A DNA stretch of 64,000 bases from Roseiarcus sp963781895 (GTDB lineage Bacteria > Pseudomonadota > Alphaproteobacteria > Rhizobiales > Beijerinckiaceae), in assembly GCA_963781895.1 (NCBI GenBank), contig CAWAIM010000004.1:6656-70655 (forward strand), given 5' to 3'. Made by a program: the position numbers and the translations under genes. Positions 1 to 8,350 of this stretch are shown one piece after another (positions within the stretch are counted from its first letter, which is position 1; every line of letters starts with the position of its first letter). The notes under the pieces were generated by a model. That model was given only the letters and a program-made list of their open reading frames with translations. It made no database searches and was not told where the DNA came from.

Positions 1-181
1 CCCGGACGCGGTCCACCAGCAGCAGCGCCGCGATTTCGCGAATGCGCTGCTTGACGGGCGCGAGGCCGATCAGCTCGTCGTCGAGCTGTTGCAGCACCGG
101 GCCGACGCCCGACTGCGCGAACTCCTCGGCAAGATTGATTTTCGCCGCCGTCGCCTGTCCGGCCTGACCGCCCTCGTTCAT
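1..181 (-). CDS. cbbX: CbbX, RuBisCO activase (N-terminal part, cut by window edge)
   Basis: AAA+ ATPase that remodels inhibited red-type RuBisCO by pulling on the CbbL C-terminus. Only about the first 60 codons lie in the window; the gene runs off the left edge before the Walker A motif. The visible N-terminus contains the family-typical stretch ELIGLAPVKQRIREIAALLL. The ATG overlaps the cbbS stop by 4 bases (ATGA), so translation is probably coupled. Its place just after cbbS fits a form IC RuBisCO operon. Confidence 0.9.
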   Translation of the reverse strand, partial: MNEGGQAGQATAAKINLAEEFAQSGVGPVLQQLDDELIGLAPVKQRIREIAALLLVDRVR

Positions 182-597
182 GCGTAGCGCTTTCCTTCCG
201 GCCTGTCAGTCGCATAGGCGCGCGTCGCATAGCGCTGCACGCGGCCGTGCGCCTCCGCGCGGTCAAGACGGAAGCCGTCCTCGTTCTTCGGCCGGTTGAC
301 GATGAAGGAGATGCGCACCGATTCCCAGCCATGCGAGGAATCGAAAGCCGACAGGCGGATGTAGCGATCGCCATAGATCTTGCGGCAGGCGTTGAGCTCC
401 ATCAGCACGCCCTTGGCGTCGTGCAGATCGAACATCGGCAGGCCCCACATATCCCAATACGTGTTGCGGGGATGCGGATCGTCGGTGAATTCCAGATTCA
501 CCGCCCATCCCTGGTCAAGACAATATTGAACCTGAGTGAGGATCTGATCGTCGGTGAGATCGGGCAGGAACGAGAAGCAACCTTGTGTAATGCGCAT
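178..597 (-). CDS. cbbS: RuBisCO small subunit, form IC (red type)
   Basis: 139-residue small subunit of ribulose-1,5-bisphosphate carboxylase, which caps the L8 core. The N-terminus MRITQGCFSFLPDLTDDQI and the central YWDMWGLPMFDL block are typical of red-type proteobacterial CbbS. The C-terminal extension after about residue 110 matches the extra beta hairpin of red-type small subunits. It follows cbbL after a 158-base spacer that can fold into three hairpins, and it overlaps cbbX by 4 bases. A GGAGACTTCCCC stretch before the ATG supplies a plausible ribosome binding site. Confidence 0.96.
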   Translation of the reverse strand: MRITQGCFSFLPDLTDDQILTQVQYCLDQGWAVNLEFTDDPHPRNTYWDMWGLPMFDLHDAKGVLMELNACRKIYGDRYIRLSAFDSSHGWESVRISFIVNRPKNEDGFRLDRAEAHGRVQRYATRAYATDRPEGKRYA

Positions 598-665
598 GGG
601 GAAGTCTCCTAGACCAATTTGAAACGTCGTCGGGACGGCGTGTTGGCTCCGCAGTCATTCCGTCA

Positions 666-749
666 GGGGGTCTCGCAAGTGCGCCCTTCGGCGCAGACCC
701 CCATCCCGCGCGGCTCCGCCGCGCCGCCTTCTCCCGCAAGGGGAGAAGG
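666..749 (-). promoter_or_regulatory. Three consecutive stem-loops between cbbL and cbbS
   Basis: Three inverted repeats follow one another. GGGGGTCT (666-673) pairs with AGACCCCC (695-702), enclosing GCGCC/GGCGC (681-685/690-694). GCGCGGC/GCCGCGC is at 708-714/718-724. A perfect 9-bp stem, CCTTCTCCC/GGGAGAAGG, is at 727-735/741-749. In the transcript the last one starts 6 bases after the cbbL stop. None is followed by a clear U run, so mRNA stabilisation or processing that sets the L:S ratio is more likely than full termination. The sequence resembles dispersed intergenic repeats of Hyphomicrobiales; function is inferred. Confidence 0.6.
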
Positions 750-755
750 GAAGGA

Positions 756-2216
756 TCACGCCACCTGTGCGGTCGGAACGTAATCGAGCTGGTCAGTCGA
801 AGCGTAGTTGAAGGTCACGTCGCCCCAGACGTCGAGCGCCTGGCGCAGCGGCGTACAGGTCTTGGCGGCTTCGGCGAGGATCGTCGGGCCCTCGTGAACA
901 TAGTCGCGTCCCGAGTTGCGGGCGAAGACCATGGCCTCCAGCGCCACCCGATTGGCGGTCGCGCCCGCCTGAATGCCATTCGGATGCCCGATCGTGCCGC
1001 CGCCGAACTGCAGCACCACGTCGTCGCCGAACAGGTTGACGAGCTGATGCATCTGGCCGGCATGAATGCCGCCCGAAGCCACCGGCATCAGCTTATTGAG
1101 CGAAGCCCAATGCTGGTCGAAGAATATGCCGTGCTCGAGCTGCAGCGGATTGAAGTCCTCGCGGCAGACGTCGTAGAAGCCCTTCGTCGTGGCCGGATCG
1201 CCCTCCAGTTTCCCGACGACCGTGCCGGCGTGAATGTGGTCGACGCCGGCGAGGCGCATCCATTTGGCGATGACGCGGAACGAGACGCCGTGCGACTTCT
1301 GGCGCGTGTAGGTGCCGTGGCCGGCGCGGTGCAGGTGCAGGATCGTGTCGTTCCTGCGCGCCCATTTCGCCATCGACTGGATCGCGGTGTAGCCGATCAC
1401 CAGATCGATCATCACCACGACCGAGCCGAGCTCCTTGGCGAATTCGGCGCGCTCGTACATGTCCTCCATCGTGCCGGCGGTGACATTGAGATAGGTTCCC
1501 TTGACCTCTCCGGTCGCCGCTTGCGCCTTGTTGACCGCCTCCATGCAATAGAGGAAGCGGTCGCGCCAATGCATGAAGGGCTGCGAGTTGATGTTCTCGT
1601 CGTCCTTGGTGAAATCGAGACCGCCCTTCAGCGCCTCGTAGACGACGCGCCCGTAGTTGCGGCCGGAGAGACCGAGCTTCGGCTTGACGGTCGCGCCGAG
1701 CAACGGCCGGCCGAACTTGTCGAGCCGCTCGCGCTCCACCACGATGCCGGTCGCGGGGCCCTGAAACGTCTTCACATAGGCGACGGGGAATCGCATATCC
1801 TCGAGCCGCAGCGCCTTGAGCGGCTTGAAGCCGAACACGTTGCCGATGATCGAAGCCGAGAGATTGGCGATCGAACCCGGCTCGAACAGGTCGAGATCGT
1901 AGGCGATGTAGGCGAAATACTGGCCTTCGGCGCCGGGGACCGGATCGACGCGGAAGCACTTGCCGCGATATTTCTCGGTCGCGGTGAGACGGTCGGTCCA
2001 CACCACTGTCCAGGTCGCAGTCGAGGATTCGCCCGCGACCGCCGCGGAGGCTTCGATCGGATCGACGCCCTCCTGCGGGGTGACGCGGAAGCAGGCGATG
2101 ATGTCGGTGTCCTTCGGCGTGTAGTCGGGCTCCCAATAACCCATCTTGCGATATTCCATGACGCCGGACTTGTAGCGGTCCTTGCCCTTCACGGTCTGCG
2201 ACGACTGTTTGTTCAT
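756..2216 (-). CDS. cbbL: RuBisCO large subunit, form IC (red type)
   Basis: 486-residue catalytic subunit of ribulose-1,5-bisphosphate carboxylase/oxygenase. The catalytic lysine motif TVKPKLGLSGRNYGR has K178, the carbamylated lysine is K204 in FTKDDENINSQPF, and loop 6 HAGTVVGKLEGD has K336. All expected active-site motifs are present. The start was set at the ATG at 2216 because AAGGAG lies 7 bases upstream and red-type proteins start near there; an upstream in-frame start would add ten unrelated residues. It lies 46 bases after prk and before cbbS in one operon, under the divergent cbbR. Confidence 0.98.
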   Translation of the reverse strand: MNKQSSQTVKGKDRYKSGVMEYRKMGYWEPDYTPKDTDIIACFRVTPQEGVDPIEASAAVAGESSTATWTVVWTDRLTATEKYRGKCFRVDPVPGAEGQYFAYIAYDLDLFEPGSIANLSASIIGNVFGFKPLKALRLEDMRFPVAYVKTFQGPATGIVVERERLDKFGRPLLGATVKPKLGLSGRNYGRVVYEALKGGLDFTKDDENINSQPFMHWRDRFLYCMEAVNKAQAATGEVKGTYLNVTAGTMEDMYERAEFAKELGSVVVMIDLVIGYTAIQSMAKWARRNDTILHLHRAGHGTYTRQKSHGVSFRVIAKWMRLAGVDHIHAGTVVGKLEGDPATTKGFYDVCREDFNPLQLEHGIFFDQHWASLNKLMPVASGGIHAGQMHQLVNLFGDDVVLQFGGGTIGHPNGIQAGATANRVALEAMVFARNSGRDYVHEGPTILAEAAKTCTPLRQALDVWGDVTFNYASTDQLDYVPTAQVA

Positions 2217-2262
2217 GGCTCTTCTCCTTGATGACGTTCGTCTCAACGACTCTTTTGCGGAC

Positions 2263-3144
2263 TTAGGCGCGATGGGCGCGCCGGCGGCGCTCCACCAGTT
2301 TCAGGATCATCGGCGTCAGGATCAGCTGCATTGCAATGTCGAGCTTGCCGCCCGGGATCACGATCGAGTTGGCGCGGCTCATGAAGCTGTTGTGAATCAT
2401 CGACAGGAGGTAGGGGAAGTCGATCCCGTGCGGATCGCGGAAGCGGATGACGACCATCAACTCGTCGGGCGTCGGTATCCAGCGCGCGATGAACGGATTC
2501 GACGTGTCGACCGTCGGCACGCGCTGGAAATTGATGTCGGTCTCCGCGAACTGCGGGCAGATGTAATTGATGTAGTCCGGCATGCGGCGCAGGATCGTGT
2601 CGGTGACCGCCCCGGTGGTGTAGCCGCGCGCGGCCTGGTCGCGATGCAGCTTCTGAATCCACTCCAGATTGATGACCGGCACGACGCCGATCTTCAGATC
2701 GACATATTGAGCGACATTGACCTTGTCGGTGACGACGGCGCCGTGCAGGCCTTCGTAAAACAGCAGGTCGGATCCCGGCTCGAAATCGATCCAGGGCGTG
2801 AAGGTTCCAGGCGGGCAATTGTGTTGCTCGGACTCGAGCGCGTCGTGGATATAGGCGCGGGTTCGCCCGCCGCCGCTTTCGGAATAGGCGGCGAAGGTCT
2901 TCTCGAGCTCCTCGAACAGATTGGCCGCGGGGCCAAAGTGGCTGTAATGGTTGTCGCCCTTGGCCGCGGCTTCTTTCATCTGATCCCGCATTTCCGCGCG
3001 GTTCCAGCGATGGAAGGCGTCCCCTTCGATGTAGACGGGGCTGATCTTCTCGCGCCGGAAAATCTGCTCGAATGTCCTCTTGACCGAGGTCGTGCCGGCC
3101 CCCGAGGAGCCGGTGATCGCGATGATGGGATGCTTGATCGACAT
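2263..3144 (-). CDS. cbbP: Phosphoribulokinase
   Basis: 293-residue kinase that phosphorylates ribulose 5-phosphate with ATP to make the RuBisCO substrate. The P-loop TGSSGAGTTS is at residues 11-20, and IEGDAFHRWNRAEM and HYSHFGPAANLFEELE are hallmarks of the proteobacterial class I enzyme (about 290 residues). The ATG at 3144 was chosen because MSIKHPIIAITGSSGAG matches the family N-terminus; the longer frame adds 30 arginine-rich residues overlapping the upstream gene. It sits between cbbF and cbbL with short spacers and is almost certainly co-transcribed. Confidence 0.97.
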   Translation of the reverse strand: MSIKHPIIAITGSSGAGTTSVKRTFEQIFRREKISPVYIEGDAFHRWNRAEMRDQMKEAAAKGDNHYSHFGPAANLFEELEKTFAAYSESGGGRTRAYIHDALESEQHNCPPGTFTPWIDFEPGSDLLFYEGLHGAVVTDKVNVAQYVDLKIGVVPVINLEWIQKLHRDQAARGYTTGAVTDTILRRMPDYINYICPQFAETDINFQRVPTVDTSNPFIARWIPTPDELMVVIRFRDPHGIDFPYLLSMIHNSFMSRANSIVIPGGKLDIAMQLILTPMILKLVERRRRAHRA

Positions 3145-3169
3145 TTCGAGTTGATTCTGAGTTCGAGGG

Positions 3170-4171
3170 TCACCGGCGCAGAAGGCCGCGTTTGCCGAAA
3201 AGGGGCGAGCTGTTCGCCGAGGCGCCGACTTCACTGTAATAGCCCGCGATGCGCTCGACTTTGTCCGTCGAGCCGAAGATCAGGGGCGTGCGCATGTGGA
3301 TGGACCTCGGCGCGATCTCCAAAATACGGTCAAAGCCGTCGATCGCCGCTCCGCCAGCCTGTTCGATCAAGAATGCGATCGGGTTGGCCTGGCAGAGCAG
3401 GCGCAGGTGGCCGTTCGCGTGTCCCTCGCGCGCGTCCTCCGGATAGAGATAGACGCCGCCGCGGGCGAGAATTCGATAGACGTCGGCCACCAGCGAACCG
3501 ACCCACCGCATAGTGAAATTTCGCCCACGCGGGCCTTCGTCGCCTTCCAGGCAATCGTCGATATAGGCCCGCACTGGCTTGGGCCAGTGGCGGGAGTTCG
3601 AGGCGTTGATCGCGATTTCGCTCGTCTGCGCGGGAATGCGCGCATCGACGCTGGAGATGCGAAACGTGTTCGTGTCCGGATCGAGCGTCGCCATGTGAAC
3701 GCCCGCGCCGGTCGTGAAGACGAAGGCGACGTGCGGGCCATAGATGACGAAGCCCGCGGCGCGTTGCTTCACTCCACCCTGCAGGAAATGGACGGTCTTC
3801 AGCGCGCCCGCCGAAGCGTCGAGCACTGAGAAGACGGCGCCGATGGAAATATTGGAGTCGACGTTCGATGAGCCGTCGAGCGGGTCGATCGCCACCAGCA
3901 GCGTTCCGTCGGCATCGAGGTCGACCGGGTCGTCGCGTTCCTTGGAGACGACCCCGCGCACCCCGGAGCCCTTGAGGCCGTCGATGAAGGCGGCGTCCGC
4001 GAACGCATCGAGAGCCTCCGGAGCGAAACCGTCGAGGCGGCCACGGCGTATCTGATGCGCGAGGGGCAGTGCGGAATTGGCGAGCGCTCCCAGGACGCGA
4101 GCCAACTTGGCGGGCGCGCTGACGCGCAAGAACGCTTCAAGATCTTCGCCGATCCCCAGGGTGTTCGTCAC
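3170..4171 (-). CDS. cbbF: Fructose-1,6-bisphosphatase, class I
   Basis: 333-residue phosphatase giving fructose 6-phosphate (and often sedoheptulose 7-phosphate in Calvin operons). The metal site AIDPLDGSSNVDSNISIG and the RWVGSLVADVYRIL and EDAREGHANGHLRLL segments are class I FBPase signatures. It is the first gene of the cbbFPLSX run, 133 bases from the divergent cbbR start. It ends 25 bases before the cbbP start. No fructose-bisphosphate aldolase or transketolase gene is present in the operon part seen here. Confidence 0.96.
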   Translation of the reverse strand: MTNTLGIGEDLEAFLRVSAPAKLARVLGALANSALPLAHQIRRGRLDGFAPEALDAFADAAFIDGLKGSGVRGVVSKERDDPVDLDADGTLLVAIDPLDGSSNVDSNISIGAVFSVLDASAGALKTVHFLQGGVKQRAAGFVIYGPHVAFVFTTGAGVHMATLDPDTNTFRISSVDARIPAQTSEIAINASNSRHWPKPVRAYIDDCLEGDEGPRGRNFTMRWVGSLVADVYRILARGGVYLYPEDAREGHANGHLRLLCQANPIAFLIEQAGGAAIDGFDRILEIAPRSIHMRTPLIFGSTDKVERIAGYYSEVGASANSSPLFGKRGLLRR

Positions 4172-4228
4172 GGGCCCCTCCCTTTACCCGCGCCGTCGTT
4201 TCGCGGCGTCGTCATCGACGGGCAAAAA

Positions 4229-4260
4229 CAGTATGCGCCATTGCGTACAAAACAATACTG
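4229..4260. promoter_or_regulatory. Candidate CbbR operator in the cbbR-cbbF intergenic region
   Basis: The 133-base divergent region holds an interrupted inverted repeat, CAGTAT (4229-4234) and ATACTG (4255-4260), with an AT-rich centre that stands out from the GC-rich surroundings. LysR proteins such as CbbR usually bind T-N11-A type dyads between the regulator and its target operon, and this is the only obvious dyad there. The role is inferred from position and symmetry. Confidence 0.5.
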
Positions 4261-4304
4261 ACTTAATTTTGACCTATCATTCAATTTCATTTAATGGCCG
4301 CGTT

Positions 4305-5222
4305 GTGCGCAATCTTACGCTTCGGCAAATCGAGACCCTGCGAGCGATCGCCGAGGCTGGTTCGTTGGTCCAAGCGTCGGTGGCGCTCAACATGACGCCC
4401 GCGGCGCTGACGGCGCGGGTGAAAGGGCTCGAAGATGCGGTCGGACTGAGGCTGTTCGATCGCGCTTCGACGGGCATGCGGCTGACCAAGGCCGGCGAGG
4501 CGGCGCTGGAGGCCTCGCGCGGCGTCACGCATGCGATGCGCGAATTCTCCGACGCCATGGAGGCGATCGGGGCCGGCCAGGGCGGCAGGCTTTCGGTTGG
4601 CGCGGTGTCGACGGCGAAGTATTTTGCGCCGCGCCTCATCGCCGCTTTCCTCGCCAGCCGGCCGAAACTCGATCTGCGCTTCCAGATTGGCAATCGCGAC
4701 GCGATGATCGAGTCGCTGCGCGGCGACGAGGTGGAGATCGCTTTGACGGGCCGCCCGCCGCGCGACATGGCGGTGGAGAAATCCGCCCTTGGTCCCCACC
4801 CTTATGTGCTCATCGCCCCGCCCGAGCATCGGCTCGCCAATGCACGAGGGGTGACGCGCGCCGATCTGGCGGGCGAGGCGTTCCTGTTTCGCGAGATGGG
4901 CTCCGGCACGCGGGCGCTGTTCGACGATTTCATCGGCGACACCACGATCAGGCGGGTGCAAATGGGCATCGAGCTCGGCTCGAACGAAACCATCAAACAG
5001 GCGGTGATGGCGGGGCTCGGGATCGCGCTCATCTCCGCTCATACGATCGCGGCGGAAGTCGCCGGCGGACGGATCGTGTGCCTCGACGTCGAAGACCTGC
5101 CGATCCTTCGCCAGTGGTTCGTCGTCAATCGGACCGATCGCGCGCTCTCGCCCGCCGCCCGCGCGTTCCGGGATTTCGCGACCGCGCATGGCTCGATCTA
5201 CCTGCCCCGGATCCCGGCGTGA
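4305..5222 (+). CDS. cbbR: CbbR, LysR-type regulator of the Calvin cycle operon
   Basis: 305-residue LysR family activator. The N-terminal winged helix-turn-helix is at about residues 3-62 (NLTLRQIETLRAIAEAGSLV, then ALNMTPAALTARVKGLE), followed by the periplasmic-binding-like effector domain from about residue 90. I chose the GTG at 4305 because MRNLTLRQ is the usual CbbR N-terminus; the longer open frame upstream runs into the cbbF promoter region. No strong ribosome binding site is visible. It is divergent from cbbF and expected to sense a Calvin-cycle metabolite such as RuBP or NADPH, which is family knowledge. Confidence 0.93.
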   Translation: MRNLTLRQIETLRAIAEAGSLVQASVALNMTPAALTARVKGLEDAVGLRLFDRASTGMRLTKAGEAALEASRGVTHAMREFSDAMEAIGAGQGGRLSVGAVSTAKYFAPRLIAAFLASRPKLDLRFQIGNRDAMIESLRGDEVEIALTGRPPRDMAVEKSALGPHPYVLIAPPEHRLANARGVTRADLAGEAFLFREMGSGTRALFDDFIGDTTIRRVQMGIELGSNETIKQAVMAGLGIALISAHTIAAEVAGGRIVCLDVEDLPILRQWFVVNRTDRALSPAARAFRDFATAHGSIYLPRIPA

Positions 5223-5372
5223 CGGAGGTTTGAGACCGGCGCAAGGGACCTGAGCCGATCGAGGGTGGCGATTGTGTCGCGGGGCAAAGGCTGTTAACGG
5301 TTCAGCGTTAAGGAAAACCTGACGATTGAGCGTAAACGAGGCCGAGCATTCTGTCGCGGGGGGCCAAGCTGC

Positions 5373-7163
5373 ATGTCGGAAATCGCAAAGCGCCGAAGAT
5401 TTCTGCTATTCCTGATTAAACCGTCGCATTACGACGACGATGGCTACGTCATCCAGTGGTTCCGCTCCGCGCTGCCGTCGAATTCGCTCGCGTGCCTGTT
5501 CGGGATCGCCAAAAACTCGATGGAAAATCAAACGCTCGGCGAGGATATCGACGTTGAGCTGTTCGCGATCGACGAGACCAACGCGCGCATTCGGCCCGAC
5601 CGAATCGCCCGCCAGATAAAAGACGCGGGCGGACTGGGGCTCGTCGGCTTGGTCGGGGTGCAGTCAAATCAATTCCCGCGCGCGATGGATATTGCGCGGC
5701 CGCTGAGGGCGGCGGGCGTGCAGGTCTGCATCGGCGGCTTCCATGTTTCCGGATGTCTGGCGATGCTGCCTGAAGCGCCGGATTCGTTGCGCGAAGCGAC
5801 CGCGCTCGGGATTTCGCTGTTCGCAGGCGAGGCCGAAGGCCGGTTCGACGAAGTGTTGCGCGACGCCGCGGCCGGCGCGCTGAAGCCGCTTTACAACCAC
5901 CTCAATGATTTGCCGAACCTCGAGGGCGCCCCGAATCCGATCCTGCCGCCGGAACGGGTGGGCCGCACGATCGGCATGTTTTCGAGCTTCGACGCCGGAC
6001 GCGGCTGCCCGTTTCTGTGCTCGTTCTGCACCATCATCAATGTGCAGGGACGCAAGTCGCGCTATCGCACCGCCGACGACATCGAGCGCCTCGTGCGCTC
6101 CAATCACGCCAACGGCATCCGCTACTTCCTCATCACCGACGACAACCTGGCGCGCAACCGCAATTGGGAATCGATCTTCGACCGGCTCATCGCGCTGCGC
6201 GACGAGGGCATCCATTCGCGCTTCGTCATTCAGGTCGACACGATGTGCCACAAGATCCCGCGCTTCATCGAGAAGGCGGCGGCGGCCGGCGTCAGGCGCG
6301 TGTTCATCGGCCTCGAGAACATCAATCCCGACAGCCTCAGCGGCGCGAAGAAGAAGCAGAACCACATCGCCGACTACCGCGAAATGCTGCAGGCATGGCG
6401 CAAGGTCCGCTGCATCTCCTACTGCGGCTATATCCTGGGCTTTCCCAATGACACGCAGGAATCGATCGTACGCGACATCAAGATCATTCAGCGTGAACTG
6501 CCCCTCGACATTCTCGAGTTCTCCTGTCTGACCCCGCTGCCCGGCAGCGAGGACCATGCGAAGATGGTGGCGGCCGGCGCCTCGATCGACCCGGACCTCA
6601 ACAAGTTCGATCTCGAACATGTCGTCTGCGACCATCCGCGCATGTCGCGCGAGGAGTGGCAGGAGGCCTATCGCCTGGCGTGGAAGACCTATTACACCGA
6701 GGACCACGTCAAGACGGTGATCCGCCGCGCGGCGGCGGGCGGCCCGCGTGTCGATACGGTGGCTTATCTGATGGTGTGGTTCTGGGCGAGCTGGGAGTTC
6801 TACAATATCTACCCGCTCGAATCCGGCTTCATTCGCCGCAAGAGCCGGCGCGACCGCCGGCCAGGCCTGCCGATCGAGAGCGCGCTCACCTTCTATCCGC
6901 GCTATGTCGGAGAACTCATCGTCAAGCACGCCAAGATCGCGCGCATGTTCGCCAAAGTCTATTTGACGGCGCGACGGATAGCGCGCGATCCCGAGGCCCG
7001 CAATTACACCGACGCGTCGCTGAGGGAGTCGACGGCCGACTTCAATTCACTGGAGATGTTCCAGCTTTCCGCGTCGGCGCGCCAGGCCGGCGCCAAAGCC
7101 ATGCGGCTCGAACAACGCGGCCAAGCCGCCGCGCCGTCAGCCAGCGCCGACGCGTCGTCCTGA
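5373..7163 (+). CDS. B12-binding-type radical SAM protein of unknown reaction
   Basis: 596 residues. Residues 1-165 have a Rossmann-like cobalamin-binding type fold (GLVGLVGVQSNQ, VCIGGFHVSG) without an obvious DxHxxG motif. The radical SAM core follows, with the 4Fe4S cluster motif GCPFLCSFC (C212, C216, C219) and the helical segments RYFLITDDNLARN and VRRVFIGLENINPDSL. After residue 430 comes a roughly 165-residue C-terminal region with aromatic-rich stretches (YLMVWFWASWEFYNIYPLES). It stands alone after cbbR in the same direction, 150 bases away. The substrate cannot be told from sequence; methyltransferase or ring-rearranging chemistry is possible. Confidence 0.82.
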   Translation: MSEIAKRRRFLLFLIKPSHYDDDGYVIQWFRSALPSNSLACLFGIAKNSMENQTLGEDIDVELFAIDETNARIRPDRIARQIKDAGGLGLVGLVGVQSNQFPRAMDIARPLRAAGVQVCIGGFHVSGCLAMLPEAPDSLREATALGISLFAGEAEGRFDEVLRDAAAGALKPLYNHLNDLPNLEGAPNPILPPERVGRTIGMFSSFDAGRGCPFLCSFCTIINVQGRKSRYRTADDIERLVRSNHANGIRYFLITDDNLARNRNWESIFDRLIALRDEGIHSRFVIQVDTMCHKIPRFIEKAAAAGVRRVFIGLENINPDSLSGAKKKQNHIADYREMLQAWRKVRCISYCGYILGFPNDTQESIVRDIKIIQRELPLDILEFSCLTPLPGSEDHAKMVAAGASIDPDLNKFDLEHVVCDHPRMSREEWQEAYRLAWKTYYTEDHVKTVIRRAAAGGPRVDTVAYLMVWFWASWEFYNIYPLESGFIRRKSRRDRRPGLPIESALTFYPRYVGELIVKHAKIARMFAKVYLTARRIARDPEARNYTDASLRESTADFNSLEMFQLSASARQAGAKAMRLEQRGQAAAPSASADASS

Positions 7164-7777
7164 TCTCGCGAACGACCGGGTTTCTCGGGCGCGCGGGGGC
7201 GATCGCGCCGCCCGCAGCCATCAGACGACGTGCGACTTCAAAGCGCGCGTGCGATATCCTGCCTTGCGACGCCAACGACAATCCGAGAATCTGACGCGAT
7301 CAGGAGCCGAGCGCCCGATGGGCGCGCCGCGCGGGAGTCTTTGCTCGATCGCCAATTCATGAGCGAGGGAGGCGGGTAGTCGGCCACCGAAGTCCGGGCC
7401 GATTTGACCCTTGCATGGAGTCTGATCGCGAGCCATCGTCATCAACGCCCTCGGGCGAAGATGGGGGAACCGAGAAGTCGATGACGCTCCGAGCGGCGTC
7501 AAGGCATCGGGTAAAGACGGTCCGTCGACCGGGTTCGCTGACGGAGGTTGCAGATCGCAATTTCGAACGAGTTGCCGAGCGCTTTCAGTGGGGCGACTGC
7601 CGACGCGACGCATCCGCCAATAGGGTCCGGCGCCAGGACATGCTCGCCTCGCCAATCCTGCTCACGGCGCATTGTGCAAGCGCGACCCCGGCGCCGCATT
7701 GACTCGGCGGCGCCGGATTGCCATGAAACGCCCCAAGCGTCAACTCCGCCGGCCGCCGCGCGCGGCGGGCCGGCGAC
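7164..7777. other. Gene-free stretch of about 600 bases
   Basis: I see no convincing gene here. Open frames exist on both strands, but they overlap each other, are rich in Arg and Ser and resemble no family I know. GC-rich inverted repeats just after the radical SAM stop could end that transcript, but none has a clear T run. The promoter of the tRNA gene must lie at the right end. Confidence 0.5.
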
Positions 7778-7851
7778 GCGGGTGTAGCTCAATGGTAGAG
7801 CAGCAGCCTTCCAAGCTGAATACGAGGGTTCAATTCCCTTCACCCGCTCCA
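7778..7851 (+). tRNA. tRNA-Gly (anticodon TCC)
   Basis: 74 bases fold as a cloverleaf. The acceptor stem GCGGGTG pairs with CACCCGC, the D arm is GCTC..GAGC, the anticodon loop CTTCCAA carries TCC, and the T arm is AGGG-TTCAATT-CCCT. The 3' CCA is encoded. The T loop has TTCAATT rather than the usual TTCGATT. It stands alone, with no other tRNA near. Confidence 0.95.
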
Positions 7852-7888
7852 ATTATTTTCGTCTCGGCGTTGAGCTGCTTCGCTGCCC

Positions 7889-8245
7889 CTAAGCGGTGCG
7901 CGGCGGCTTGACGGCGCAAAACGTGTCGTAGAGCACGGCCAAGACCGCGCGCACCTTGTCGTTTGCGATGCTGTAATAGATGGTCTTGCCGTCGCGCCGC
8001 GCGGACACGAGACCTTCCATCCGCAGTCGAGCCAATTGCTGCGACACCGTCGATTGGCGTAACGAAAGGAGCTCTTCCAGGTCGCCGACCGATTTTTCGC
8101 CGGCCAGCAAATCACAGAGAATCAGCAGCCGAGATTCATGCCCGAGCGCCTTGAGAAAATCGCTCGCCTCGCGCGCGTTCTCGGCCATGAGGTCGAGATC
8201 GACTTTTTGGTCGATTGCGCCTGAACGCGCCATTTCATCCATCAT
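7889..8245 (-). CDS. ArsR/SmtB family repressor, BigR/SqrR-like
   Basis: About 118 residues, with a winged helix-turn-helix (LLSLRQSTVSQQLARLRMEGLVSARRDGKTIYYSIAND) typical of ArsR. One cysteine lies in the helix RLLILCDLLAGE (C44 from this start) and another near the C-terminus in VLYDTFC (C110). This spacing resembles the dithiol pair of the persulfide sensors BigR and SqrR. Metal-binding CxC motifs of ArsR or CadC are absent. A longer GTG start at 8263 lies inside an inverted repeat, so I prefer the ATG at 8245 (8242 and 8233 are also possible). No target gene such as a persulfide dioxygenase adjoins it; the dipeptidase gene upstream is in the same orientation. Confidence 0.85.
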   Translation of the reverse strand: MMDEMARSGAIDQKVDLDLMAENAREASDFLKALGHESRLLILCDLLAGEKSVGDLEELLSLRQSTVSQQLARLRMEGLVSARRDGKTIYYSIANDKVRAVLAVLYDTFCAVKPPRTA

Positions 8246-8256
8246 TTCATGTTCGC

Positions 8257-8268
8257 ATATCACAATAT
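8257..8268. promoter_or_regulatory. Candidate ArsR-family operator (ATAT-N4-ATAT)
   Basis: An AT-rich dyad lies directly upstream of the ArsR-family start inside the 105-base gap before the dipeptidase gene stop. It is the only AT-rich symmetric site in this gap. Autoregulation is usual in this family. The role is inferred from position. Confidence 0.4.
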
Positions 8269-8350
8269 CTCGCTATACTTAGAACGGCATTCCAATGGAA
8301 CCCCCTTCACGCGTCGCCTGTCGCCGACCGCCTTCTCATGGTCCTGAAAA

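Noticed and set aside
894..2231. Long plus-strand open frame of 445 codons
   Set aside because: It lies opposite cbbL, which has full RuBisCO signatures; high GC leaves antisense frames open.
7499..7852. Minus-strand ORF containing GIEPSYSAWKAAALPL
   Set aside because: It is read across the antisense strand of tRNA-Gly; this peptide is a well-known false protein in many annotations.
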